Shown here: positions 1 to 7,351 of the stretch, piece by piece
Layout: each line of letters begins with the position of its first letter
Numbering within the stretch: position 1 is the stretch's first letter
Source: Desulfocapsa sp.
GTDB lineage: Bacteria; Desulfobacterota; Desulfobulbia; Desulfobulbales; Desulfocapsaceae
Assembly (NCBI GenBank): GCA_030638765.1
Contig: DAOWDZ010000106.1
Location: forward strand, 1 to 9,587
Direction: 5' to 3'
DNA length: 9,587 bases
Notes under the pieces: model-generated
Database searches by the model: none
The model's input: the letters and a program-made list of their open reading frames with translations, nothing else
Told to the model about the DNA's origin: nothing
Position numbers and translations under genes: made by a program

Positions 1-504
1 GAAGAACTTTTACTTTTTTACAGAGGCCAATGGCAAAACGACAACACCGGGAATACCGCTTATAAAGAGGCTCAAGCCCCACCATGGTATATCATTTCGC
101 GATTTGACGGTCAATATCTCTACACCGTCCAGGTAAGGCAGGAGAACAGCTTCACAATCAGAGGTTATCTGGCCATCGCAGACCTAAAAGCTGTAAACAA
201 AAACCAGACAAAAAACAGCATTGTACCCAAAATGAGTGGCAGTACAATTATCAACGACGCCACAAGCCTTGACCCGGGCACAAAAGGGCGTACACTGATG
301 CTCACCAATACGTACTCAGCTACAAGTAACAGCAATTTCTATCGCAATTATTATTCTGACAGGGGCTGGGGAAAAATAATGGACACAAACAGTAAAAATA
401 CATTTGTCATGGCATTTAAAAAACGTAACAAAGAGACAAACCTCGTTATCAGCAATAGTGGCGGCACCACTCAAATCGTTATGAATATTTCTGAAGAGAT
501 CTAA
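1..504 (+). CDS. Unrecognised beta-rich protein, 5'-truncated, upstream of Tad genes
   Basis: The reading frame is open from the first base to the TAA at 502-504, giving 167 residues of a protein whose N-terminus lies outside the window. The ATG at 232 is internal: the frame upstream of it is open and protein-like. I do not recognise a family. The visible part looks like two beta-rich segments: an aromatic-rich one (residues about 28-61, with PPWYIISRFDG and YTVQVR) and a C-terminal one (about 78-165) containing GRTLMLTN, FYRNYYSDRGW and a run of alternating hydrophobic strands ending in TTQIVMNI. The composition (Asn, Thr, Tyr and Ser rich, no cysteine, no membrane segment) fits a periplasmic or exported domain, which is inference. 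It lies 2 nt upstream of a prepilin-like gene, in the same direction, so it is probably co-transcribed with the pilus genes and may be a pilus-associated or minor subunit. It could instead be the tail of a larger, unrelated envelope protein. Confidence 0.75.
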   Translation, partial: EELLLFYRGQWQNDNTGNTAYKEAQAPPWYIISRFDGQYLYTVQVRQENSFTIRGYLAIADLKAVNKNQTKNSIVPKMSGSTIINDATSLDPGTKGRTLMLTNTYSATSNSNFYRNYYSDRGWGKIMDTNSKNTFVMAFKKRNKETNLVISNSGGTTQIVMNISEEI

Positions 505-506
505 CC

Positions 507-911
507 ATGCTCCAAGCACTCGACTCAAAACTGCCAATAACCTCAATACAAAACGAAAGGGGTCAGTCCGCCGTTGAGTATCTGATTATGTGTGCCGCAC
601 TGGTCACATTATTTATAACGACATCCTCTGAAAACAGTATCTACAACATGATAAGCCACACCATTCATGACAAGTACAGCAGCTATGCATTTGGTGTTTC
701 CATATCCGATCCTCCCGACAAAGCATTTGACGATAAAGTGAAAGAGGATGCTGCCAAAGTAAAAGAAGTACTGGACGAGCTGGAAAACATAGAGGATTTG
801 ATTTCGGACATTGAGTTGCCTGACCTGAGTTTCAAGGACATTTCTGACGAAGATTCAGGTATTATTAACGGATTCAAAACGCTGGTGCATGACATAAAAG
901 ACCTGCTGTAG
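507..911 (+). CDS. Flp/TadE-like pseudopilin with acidic C-terminal tail
   Basis: A 134-residue protein. Residues 17-25 (ERG|QSAVEY) form a type IVb prepilin cleavage site: Gly19 at -1, Gln20 at +1 and Glu24 at +5, followed by a hydrophobic helix to about residue 40. Established knowledge: TadV/CpaA-type peptidases cut such leaders and the helix packs into the pilus or anchors the subunit in the inner membrane before assembly. Classical Flp pilins are much shorter (roughly 50-80 residues); here the helix is followed by about 90 residues. The stretch from about residue 65 is very rich in Asp and Glu, with a probable amphipathic helix near 77-100. It is therefore more likely a minor or specialised pseudopilin than the standard major pilin, although a main subunit role cannot be excluded. 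The start at 507 has a GAAGAG Shine-Dalgarno sequence at 493-498, inside the end of the upstream gene, 8 nt away. The genes are 2 nt apart, so they are probably co-expressed. Confidence 0.82.
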   Translation: MLQALDSKLPITSIQNERGQSAVEYLIMCAALVTLFITTSSENSIYNMISHTIHDKYSSYAFGVSISDPPDKAFDDKVKEDAAKVKEVLDELENIEDLISDIELPDLSFKDISDEDSGIINGFKTLVHDIKDLL

Positions 912-916
912 ACAGA

Positions 917-934
917 TATCAAACAGTTATCAAA
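917..934 (+). repeat. Short direct repeat upstream of cpaB
   Basis: The heptamer TATCAAA occurs at 917-923 and again at 928-934, start-to-start 11 nt apart, close to one helical turn. It lies in the 77-nt gap (912-988) between the pseudopilin gene and cpaB. Spacing of this kind can mark tandem binding sites for a regulator, but the sequence is AT-rich and the match may be chance. I see no convincing -35/-10 pair next to it. Confidence 0.2.
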
Positions 935-988
935 AATCGAAAAAGAGAAGATTTTCAATACTCAACACAAAAGCACTGATCTCAGACA

Positions 989-3166
989 ATGGCAAAATCA
1001 GAACAGGACAAAATACGAAGAAAAACGTGGAAGCTCTTTACCGCCGCAGTAATTTTTGCACTACTGGCCGGGTTGGGAACAATGCTTTATCTCAGGTTTC
1101 TTGAGCAGAGGCTTAAAGAACGTCTGACACCTCCCCAAAAAGAGATGGTTAATGTAATCGTGGCCAGCAGTAGCCTTCCTATAGGAAGTATTGTCAACGG
1201 CTCTACCATGTCCAGTCGACCGGTCCCCAGGGCATATGTTAATGACGATGTTTTCACCCCGGCTCAATTTGATTCCATTAAAGGTGCCATCCTCATAAAG
1301 CCTTTAAAAAGCGGAAAAATGCTTGCCCATGACTACATCGACCTGAAAATTCCGAAAGACTTCTCAGGAACCATCCAACCGGGACATCGTGCCATCACCA
1401 TTCAGGTTGATGAAGTCAATTCTATTTCCGGTATGGTAAAACCTGGCAACTTTATCGATCTTTTCGCCAGGATGGCAATACCTAGCGCCTCTGTCGCCGG
1501 TTCAGCAGGAGCTATTGAGAGTGTCATCCCGGTCCTTGAGGATTTACTCGTTCTGGCAACAGACAAAATCTCTGCAAAACCCAATGAAGATGAATTTAAA
1601 TACATTAACTCCGACCCTCGCCACCACGCATACAACACTCTGACCCTGGAGGTAACCCCAAAGGAGGCGGCACTGATAACAATTGCAAAATCCCGGGGAG
1701 AGCTCATCACCGTTCTGAGAAATGCAAACGATACTGGTGGAATACTGTTCAGCAAAATTACTCTTGCTGATCTGCTCAGCCACTCTGGTGAAATGCTTGA
1801 GGCCGCTATCAGTAAACAGCACAACAGAAACCTTGACGGCGTACATCTTAATAAAAAAGGTCAACTCGTTACCCGCGATGGCGTTGTAATTAAAGATGCC
1901 GGCCTCCACTTAAATAAAGATGGACTGCTTGTTACAAAGGACGGCACCATTCTTTCAGGACGAAACCTGAGCGTTGGACCTGATGGGCACATTCGAACCA
2001 AAAACGGCGAGGTAGTCGATGTCGCAAGTCTCACTGCCGGGAAAAATGGTACCCTGGTTGATAAAAACGGAAATGTTTTAACCAGTAATGGCTACACGAC
2101 CACCAAAGGTGGTTTTCTGGTGGATAAAGACGGCAATGTTGTTACTCCTGACGGACATATCATATCAGGTCTCACCGTGGGCAAAGATGGTCAGGTACGA
2201 ACCAAGGACGGAAAGATAGTAACAGCTGACCAGATTACAGTTGGAAAAGACGGCACAGTACGCATGGCTGAAACCCCTCTGGCTACCATGAGTGTTGACA
2301 AGGATGGTAACCTGAGAACCGCCGATGGAAAACTTGTCAAAGCCAAAGACCTTGTAACTGTAGGTCCCGACGGAGTTGTTCGCAGTAAGGACGGAAAAAT
2401 CCTGAAAGGGGTCCATGTTGGAAAAGATGGTAAACTCTACAACGCAGATGGAAAAGAGATGAGTGCAGCCGACATTCTGGCTGCAGCAGATGGGCTCACG
2501 ATAAACAAAGACGGCACGGTCACCGACAGTAACGGCAAAACCTATTCCGCAAAGGATCTGGTAAGCGTTGCAAAGGACGGAACAGTGCGTACTAAAGATG
2601 GTACCATCCTGCGTGGTGTCCATATGGATAAAGACGGGAAGCTCAGGGATGAAAATGGGAATCTGGTCACGGCTGCCAATATTCTCAAGCGAACAGAAAT
2701 TGCCAAAGCACAGAAGAAAGCTGCCGATGCCCTGATGGCAAGCCAAGGATTCACCACAAACGCTGCGGGACAACTGGTGGATAAGAATGGAAAGATCTAT
2801 ACCGCAAAGGATCTGGTGAGCGTAGGGAAAGACGGAAAGGTACGGACAAAAGATGGTACCGTTATAGAAGGCGCTTACCTAGACAAGGACGGTAAACTGA
2901 GAAACAAAGATGGCTCCCTTCTCACACCGCAGGATATATTCACCAAAAGTGCCATCGCCAAAGAGACAGCAGGCCGAGGTACCGTTCTCGAAGGTGTAAC
3001 TGGTAAATTTGACCCGGCGTTTGCAAGTAATATACGTAAGGGATCACAACGAGCCATCAGCACATTTGCCCCCTATGAAGTCGAATATATTATTGGCGGG
3101 AAAAGTAACGGCCCAGCCACAACCTTTACTATACAAATAGACAACACACCACAGAAGAACAAATAG
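989..3166 (+). CDS. cpaB: CpaB/RcpC pilus assembly protein with giant repeat insertion
   Basis: CpaB/RcpC is the inner-membrane-anchored periplasmic component thought to work with the CpaC secretin in Tad pilus biogenesis. The 725 residues show a basic N-terminus, a membrane segment at about 14-36, a SAF-type domain at about 54-120 (starting VNVIVASSSLPIGSIV, ending AHDYIDLK) and the CpaB/RcpC domain from about 135 (AITIQVDEVNSISGMVKPGN) to about 280. Residues 283-651 are a tandem array of about 16 units built on a KDG..RTKDG pattern. A short non-repeat C-terminus follows; its end (residues about 698-705, YEVEYIIG) resembles the closing strand of ordinary CpaB proteins. Without the array the protein would be about 355 residues, near the usual family size (roughly 250-350). 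An in-frame TGA at 977-979, four codons upstream, makes ATG 989 the earliest possible start, although no good Shine-Dalgarno sequence precedes it. No frameshift is seen; the array is an in-frame part of the protein. Confidence 0.9.
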   Translation: MAKSEQDKIRRKTWKLFTAAVIFALLAGLGTMLYLRFLEQRLKERLTPPQKEMVNVIVASSSLPIGSIVNGSTMSSRPVPRAYVNDDVFTPAQFDSIKGAILIKPLKSGKMLAHDYIDLKIPKDFSGTIQPGHRAITIQVDEVNSISGMVKPGNFIDLFARMAIPSASVAGSAGAIESVIPVLEDLLVLATDKISAKPNEDEFKYINSDPRHHAYNTLTLEVTPKEAALITIAKSRGELITVLRNANDTGGILFSKITLADLLSHSGEMLEAAISKQHNRNLDGVHLNKKGQLVTRDGVVIKDAGLHLNKDGLLVTKDGTILSGRNLSVGPDGHIRTKNGEVVDVASLTAGKNGTLVDKNGNVLTSNGYTTTKGGFLVDKDGNVVTPDGHIISGLTVGKDGQVRTKDGKIVTADQITVGKDGTVRMAETPLATMSVDKDGNLRTADGKLVKAKDLVTVGPDGVVRSKDGKILKGVHVGKDGKLYNADGKEMSAADILAAADGLTINKDGTVTDSNGKTYSAKDLVSVAKDGTVRTKDGTILRGVHMDKDGKLRDENGNLVTAANILKRTEIAKAQKKAADALMASQGFTTNAAGQLVDKNGKIYTAKDLVSVGKDGKVRTKDGTVIEGAYLDKDGKLRNKDGSLLTPQDIFTKSAIAKETAGRGTVLEGVTGKFDPAFASNIRKGSQRAISTFAPYEVEYIIGGKSNGPATTFTIQIDNTPQKNK
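1835..2941 (+). repeat. Protein-level tandem repeat array inside cpaB (about 16 units)
   Basis: Codons 283-651 of cpaB encode about 16 units of roughly 17-28 residues, with a core like V.KDG.VRTKDG..I and a hydrophobic residue on each side of two turn-forming (D/N)G dipeptides. Examples are LVSVAKDGTVRTKDGTI and LVSVGKDGKVRTKDGTV. The pattern suggests a beta-hairpin or beta-solenoid stack. The last three-fifths falls into three super-repeats: 2291-2494, 2495-2749 and 2750-2941, each containing an AKDLV element, a GVH/GAY...DKDGKL element and an ADIL/ANIL/QDIF end. At DNA level the copies differ at many synonymous positions, so this is an old array kept by selection rather than a fresh duplication. 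Confidence 0.88.
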
Positions 3167-3167
3167 T

Positions 3168-3204
3168 GCGTTTGTAATATAAAGAACAAACGCCAATTCT
3201 TTTT
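3168..3204 (+). terminator. Possible intrinsic terminator or attenuator between cpaB and cpaC
   Basis: GCGTTTGT (3168-3175) pairs perfectly with ACAAACGC (3186-3193), giving an 8-bp stem with a 10-nt loop. It starts 2 nt after the cpaB stop codon. A T-rich run, TTCTTTTT (3197-3204), follows 3 nt after the stem. This is the form of a weak rho-independent terminator. Because cpaC follows on the same strand and belongs to the same machine, partial read-through that lowers cpaC and downstream expression relative to cpaB, or an mRNA-processing or stabilising hairpin, is more likely than a full stop. Confidence 0.42.
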
Positions 3205-3219
3205 ATACGGATAAAGACA

Positions 3220-4722
3220 ATGACCTTAACCCGAAGAAAAAACGTACCATTCAAAACAAATACAAGCGCTCCCATCCTGCTTTTTCTTGCCCTTGTATTC
3301 CTTCTCAGTATGCCCACAACTGGTACTGCCCGAGAAACCGTCAACATGTTTCTTGGAGAGGTGAAGGTTTTACCGATAGAGATGATTGAGCGTGTAGCCA
3401 TAGGAAATCCAGCAGTGGCCAGCAATTCAATTCTTCCTCAAGGCCAGTTAGTGCTCCTTGGTGATTCCGTGGGAGCCACGACCATGCATATCTGGCTGAA
3501 AAATGGGACGGAAAAAGACTTTGAGATTATCGTGAGTGAGAAAAAAGTCTTTGACGAGTACGAGCAACTTGTCTCCCTGCTCAGCACTTTTCAGGAAATC
3601 AAAACAATACGAATCGGAGACCTCACTGTTGTCAAAGGAAAAGTCCACAAAAAGGATAAATCTCAGTTTGACCGCATCCTCAAACGATATAGTGATGTAC
3701 TTGATCTGGTCACAGCACGAGATGTCAGGTCAGAAGTGTCCACACTGCTCGCTGACATTCCAAACCTGAAGGTTAAAGAAATTGGTGGCTACACTGTTCT
3801 TTCCGGAGAAATAAGTAAAGAATTTTCACCTCTTATCAACATAATTGAGCAAAAATACAAGAATGTAATGAACCTGACCAGAGTACATGAAGCTGTGGCT
3901 GGGAAAATGATCTACATGAAAGTCAAGATCATGGAACTCAGTAAGAGCATTACCCAGCAACTTGGTATTAAATGGGGAAACCTTGGAATCCTTGGACCCT
4001 CATTTGAATTCGGACTGGAAACCTCAGCAGATGGAGGATCACTCTTAAACCTTTCCGGGACATCCAAAGCATTAACAACAACGGGTGGTGAAAAAATGAG
4101 CTCAGCAAGGGGCTATTTTGGTATAGCCACCGGGGTCACCTCCATTATCAATCTCTCTCTCGAAAACGGTGATGGTGTTATTCTGGCAGAACCACAGTTG
4201 AGTACCCGTTCCGGCGGTAAGGCAAAATTTCATGCCGGAGGGGAGTATCCTCTTGCCACAACTTCATCCGTGGGACAAGTATCTATTGAATACAAGAAAT
4301 ATGGCATCATGCTCAATATCGAACCCGTTGTTGATGACCACTCCAACATTATTGCTCATATTGACACAGAGATCAGCAATATCGATCATGGAACAAGCTA
4401 CAACGGCTACCCAGGCATTCTGACTCGAAACACCTCAACAGATATCAGTCTGAAAGCAGGCGAGACTCTGGTGATGGCTGGCCTTGTACAAAATTCCGCT
4501 CACAACAATTTCGATAAGGTAAAATGGCTCGGTGATATACCTGTTCTTGGCCCTCTGTTCCGCTCCCAGGATTTCCAGAACCAGATCACAGAACTCGTTA
4601 TCTTTGTAACACCCTATATATACGATGCGTCTTCAAAACTTAACACGGAAAAAATAGAAGAAGCCCGACTCATACAGGGAGAATTTGAAAAACTTATCAA
4701 AGGCCATGAACTTGTTGATTAA
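3220..4722 (+). CDS. cpaC: CpaC/RcpA outer-membrane secretin of the Tad system
   Basis: This 500-residue protein forms the multimeric outer-membrane pore through which the Flp/Tad pilus passes. It has a Sec signal peptide: basic RRK near the N-terminus, hydrophobic core at about 18-31 and a probable cleavage after Ala37 (GTA|RE). Residues about 40-107 match the secretin N-terminal pilus-formation domain (VNMFLGEVKVLPI, VAIGNPAVAS). Two BON-like beta-alpha segments follow, at about 120-165 and 175-225. The secretin core spans about 230-470, with ILAEPQLSTRSGGKAKFHAG, then GGEYPL, IEYKKYGIMLNIEPVV, LKAGETLVMAGLV and the closing WLGDIPVLGPLFRS plus ELVIFVTPYI. Length and domain order are ordinary for the family. 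A GGAT at 3209-3212 is a modest ribosome binding site 7 nt before the ATG. It sits between its usual partners CpaB and CpaF, with a hairpin in the upstream gap. Confidence 0.95.
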   Translation: MTLTRRKNVPFKTNTSAPILLFLALVFLLSMPTTGTARETVNMFLGEVKVLPIEMIERVAIGNPAVASNSILPQGQLVLLGDSVGATTMHIWLKNGTEKDFEIIVSEKKVFDEYEQLVSLLSTFQEIKTIRIGDLTVVKGKVHKKDKSQFDRILKRYSDVLDLVTARDVRSEVSTLLADIPNLKVKEIGGYTVLSGEISKEFSPLINIIEQKYKNVMNLTRVHEAVAGKMIYMKVKIMELSKSITQQLGIKWGNLGILGPSFEFGLETSADGGSLLNLSGTSKALTTTGGEKMSSARGYFGIATGVTSIINLSLENGDGVILAEPQLSTRSGGKAKFHAGGEYPLATTSSVGQVSIEYKKYGIMLNIEPVVDDHSNIIAHIDTEISNIDHGTSYNGYPGILTRNTSTDISLKAGETLVMAGLVQNSAHNNFDKVKWLGDIPVLGPLFRSQDFQNQITELVIFVTPYIYDASSKLNTEKIEEARLIQGEFEKLIKGHELVD

Positions 4723-4763
4723 TACATGCAAAATCACTCATCAAAACCAGCTGCGATCTCAAA

Positions 4764-6491
4764 ATGTTTAAAATTATAATTCACGACGATAAGGGCAATA
4801 CTTTTGGCACCCTAAGCTGTACGAAAGAAAAATGCAGTATCGGACGTTCTGGTAAAAACCTGGTCAAAATCAGTGGCTGGCGAATTGCCGGTACCCATGC
4901 AGAGCTGACTGAGAAAAAAGATGGCATCTATATCAGAGACACTTCAAATGGTATAGGGACTTTTGTAAATGGCACATCCGTAACAACTTTTGGTCCACTT
5001 AAGGCCGAGGATAATATCACGATTGGTGCCTACAGATTTTCCATACATTCTGATAAACAAACCTCCAGGCCAGCGCCACAGGGACCAGAGAAAACTTCGG
5101 ATGAAGCACCTAAATCCGCGGGCACACCTTCAAAGGATACAGTACCAACAGAACCGGAAAATTCACTGAATAAAACCTTCGGTGTTCGGCAAAATTCGGA
5201 AGAACCATTCAGCGAACCGGAAACAAACGACAACCGTTTTGTATGGCACAAACGCATCCATGAAAAACTTATGACTGCCATGGATCTGCGCCGCACAGAT
5301 GTTCAGTCAATGAATGACGATGAACTCGGTGAAACGGTCAGGTCGCTGGTGAACTCCATTATCCAGAAGATGGACCAAAGCCTTCCCCCTGAAGTTGACC
5401 GCATCAAACTGGCAAAGGAAATCATTGATGAAGCGATTGGATTAGGCCCTCTCGAAGATTTTCTGGCAGAAGAATCCATAACTGAGATCATGGTTAACAG
5501 GTATGATTCCATCTATTATGAGACCCATGGTAAACTTCATAAATCAAATGTGACATTCAGCAGTGACAATGCGGTTCTTTCTGTTATTGAACGTATTGTT
5601 TCTCCCCTTGGAAGACGAATTGATGAAAGCTCCCCCATGGTTGATGGTAGACTAAAGGATGGATCGAGGGTTAATGCCATTATTCCACCGCTTGCCATTC
5701 ATGGCCCCTGCCTGACCATTCGAAAGTTCTCTAAGAAAAAATTATCCATTGAAGATTTTGTTCGATTTGGTTCAATATCTCCTCCAATGAATGCTTTTCT
5801 GGAGAATGCCGTCCGTTACCGGAAAAACATTATCATTTCAGGGGGAACCGGCAGCGGTAAAACCACATTTCTCAATGTTTTATCAGATTTCATTCCCCAC
5901 GATGAACGAATCATCACGGTGGAAGATTCCGCCGAATTAAAACTTGGCCAACCTCATGTGGTCTCACTCGAAGCCAGACCACCAAACATGGAGGGAAAGG
6001 GTGCCATCCATATCAGGGATCTGGTAAAAAACTGTCTCCGGATGCGACCTGACCGCATCGTCGTCGGAGAGTGTCGAGGTGGTGAAACTCTTGATATGCT
6101 TCAGGCGATGAACACAGGACATGATGGGTCACTGACAACGGTGCATGCCAACAACCCACGCGACCTTGTCTCCCGCCTTGAGGTAATGGTTATGATGGCT
6201 GGAATGGAACTTCCGGAAAAAGCCATCCGTGAGCAAATTGCCTCTGCGGTGCATGTTGTAGTTCAGCAATCCCGTTTCTCAGATGGAACCCGTAAGATCA
6301 CCCATATCACAGAAATCACCGGTATGGAAACAGGAGTGGTGCAGATGCAGAACATCTTTGTCTTTAAGCAGAATGGAATTGATGCAGACGGAAATGTTCT
6401 AGGAGAGTACAAGCCCACAGGACGAGTACCTGAATTTTACGAAATACTCAGGCAACAGGGCCTGTCTCTTGATATGAGTATATTCGAATAG
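4764..6491 (+). CDS. cpaF: FHA-domain CpaF/TadA secretion ATPase
   Basis: This cytoplasmic hexameric ATPase powers pilus assembly through the TadB/TadC platform. Its 575 residues begin with an FHA domain (about 1-96: IGR at 26-28, H45, [12 protein letters not shown] at 59-70). A Pro/Ser/Thr/Glu-rich linker (about 97-155) and the CpaF/VirB11-type ATPase (about 160-575) follow. Visible ATPase motifs are Walker [10 protein letters not shown] (360-368, Lys366), an acidic Asp-box-like stretch TVEDSAEL, Walker B RIVVGE (431-436, Glu436) and a His box TTVHA (His461). The ATPase therefore looks intact. The FHA domain has lost several usual phosphothreonine contacts (A42-G43 in place of the common Ser-Arg, and Ile64 in place of Asn). 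No in-frame start exists just upstream, so ATG 4764 is chosen despite a poor Shine-Dalgarno sequence. No cpaE/tadZ gene lies in the usual place between cpaC and cpaF. The FHA fusion may take over a regulatory or localising role, which is inference. Confidence 0.95.
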   Translation: MFKIIIHDDKGNTFGTLSCTKEKCSIGRSGKNLVKISGWRIAGTHAELTEKKDGIYIRDTSNGIGTFVNGTSVTTFGPLKAEDNITIGAYRFSIHSDKQTSRPAPQGPEKTSDEAPKSAGTPSKDTVPTEPENSLNKTFGVRQNSEEPFSEPETNDNRFVWHKRIHEKLMTAMDLRRTDVQSMNDDELGETVRSLVNSIIQKMDQSLPPEVDRIKLAKEIIDEAIGLGPLEDFLAEESITEIMVNRYDSIYYETHGKLHKSNVTFSSDNAVLSVIERIVSPLGRRIDESSPMVDGRLKDGSRVNAIIPPLAIHGPCLTIRKFSKKKLSIEDFVRFGSISPPMNAFLENAVRYRKNIIISGGTGSGKTTFLNVLSDFIPHDERIITVEDSAELKLGQPHVVSLEARPPNMEGKGAIHIRDLVKNCLRMRPDRIVVGECRGGETLDMLQAMNTGHDGSLTTVHANNPRDLVSRLEVMVMMAGMELPEKAIREQIASAVHVVVQQSRFSDGTRKITHITEITGMETGVVQMQNIFVFKQNGIDADGNVLGEYKPTGRVPEFYEILRQQGLSLDMSIFE

Positions 6492-6499
6492 GTACAATT

Positions 6500-7351
6500 A
6501 TGACTACAAACATCATTATCGCCTCTCTTGCAGCCATATCAGCAGGAATTTTTGCCTGGCTGTTTTTTTTGCAGATGCACAACAAGTTAAACCACTACAA
6601 AGACACCGTTGAAGAACTCACGACGAATAAGTTTTCCGAGCTTTTTCTCTTTGTTGATATCTCCAACTATTTTTATTACTACCTCGCACTCCTTCTCATT
6701 TTTCCTGTTGTCACAGGCATTCTCTCAGGAGACATCTCAATTGGCATAGTTACATTCTTCATTGTACTCTTCTCACCCTATGTCATCCTCAAAATCATGA
6801 TAAAAAAACGTCTGAAAAAATTTGAGCAACAACTCCCGGATGCCCTTGTCATGATAGCCGGATCCATCCGATCCGGATCAAGTCTGCCCATAGCACTGGA
6901 CAGTCTTATTGAGGAGAGTTCGCCACCACTTTCGCAGGAATTTGGCCTCTATATTCGAGAAAGAAAACTGGGCCTCGAACGGGATATCGCATTTGAGAAC
7001 CTGGAACGCAGAATGCCAATCGAAGATCTGGCGATGACCCTTTCCGCCATACGTATCTCCAGTGAAATTGGAGGCGATCTTGCCGAAACACTGGAATCTT
7101 TAGCAAACACACTTCGCAAAAAACTTACAATGGAGGGGAAAATCGCAAGTCTCACATCACAGGGAAAACTACAGGGAATTGTTATGAGTTCCCTCCCTCT
7201 TCTTCTCATCGTTGCCCTTATGAAAATTGAACCTGAAGCCATGGGCCAGATGTTTACCACCCAGATAGGCTGGATGGTGCTGGCCACAATTTTCTGCATG
7301 CAGATACTTGGTTACATAGCCATTAAAAAAATAACATCAATCAATGTATAA
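6500..7351 (+). CDS. tadB: TadB inner-membrane platform protein
   Basis: TadB is one of two paired GspF-like membrane proteins that link the ATPase to pilus subunit extraction and polymerisation. The 283-residue sequence has an N-terminal membrane segment (about 4-24) and a pair of hydrophobic segments (about 59-100). The cytoplasmic T2SSF domain runs from about 108 to 220 (FEQQLPDALVMIAGSIRSGS, with ALD and LERRMP further on and ISSEIGGDLAETLESLA near the end). Two C-terminal membrane segments follow (about 226-244 and 254-276). Size and topology are normal for TadB. The start is 8 nt after the cpaF stop, with an AGG overlapping that stop codon (6490-6492) as a short ribosome binding site. 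The stop overlaps the tadC start by one base. Confidence 0.93.
   Translation: MTTNIIIASLAAISAGIFAWLFFLQMHNKLNHYKDTVEELTTNKFSELFLFVDISNYFYYYLALLLIFPVVTGILSGDISIGIVTFFIVLFSPYVILKIMIKKRLKKFEQQLPDALVMIAGSIRSGSSLPIALDSLIEESSPPLSQEFGLYIRERKLGLERDIAFENLERRMPIEDLAMTLSAIRISSEIGGDLAETLESLANTLRKKLTMEGKIASLTSQGKLQGIVMSSLPLLLIVALMKIEPEAMGQMFTTQIGWMVLATIFCMQILGYIAIKKITSINV

Noticed and set aside
232..504. A separate 90-residue gene starting at ATG 232
   Set aside because: The same frame is open back to base 1 with protein-like sequence, so the ATG is internal to a longer truncated gene.
933..955. Inverted repeat AAAATC / GATTTT upstream of cpaB
   Set aside because: Only six base pairs, nearly all A-T, with an 11-nt loop and no T-run after it; too weak to call a terminator or an operator.
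1402..1909. Two overlapping minus-strand open frames opposite cpaB (1402-1824 and 1544-1909)
   Set aside because: They overlap each other in different frames and lie entirely under the SAF/RcpC-coding part of cpaB, with no recognisable domains; they are shadows.
2165..2773. A 202-codon open frame on the minus strand
   Set aside because: It lies wholly opposite the cpaB repeat array; the periodic codons keep stops out of the antisense frame. Its product shows no coherent domain, and the + strand protein is clearly real.
4726..4779. A 17-codon open frame beginning just after the cpaC stop and overlapping the cpaF start
   Set aside because: It has no ribosome binding site and an unremarkable product. 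It could in theory help start cpaF, which itself lacks a good Shine-Dalgarno sequence, but nothing in the sequence supports translation.
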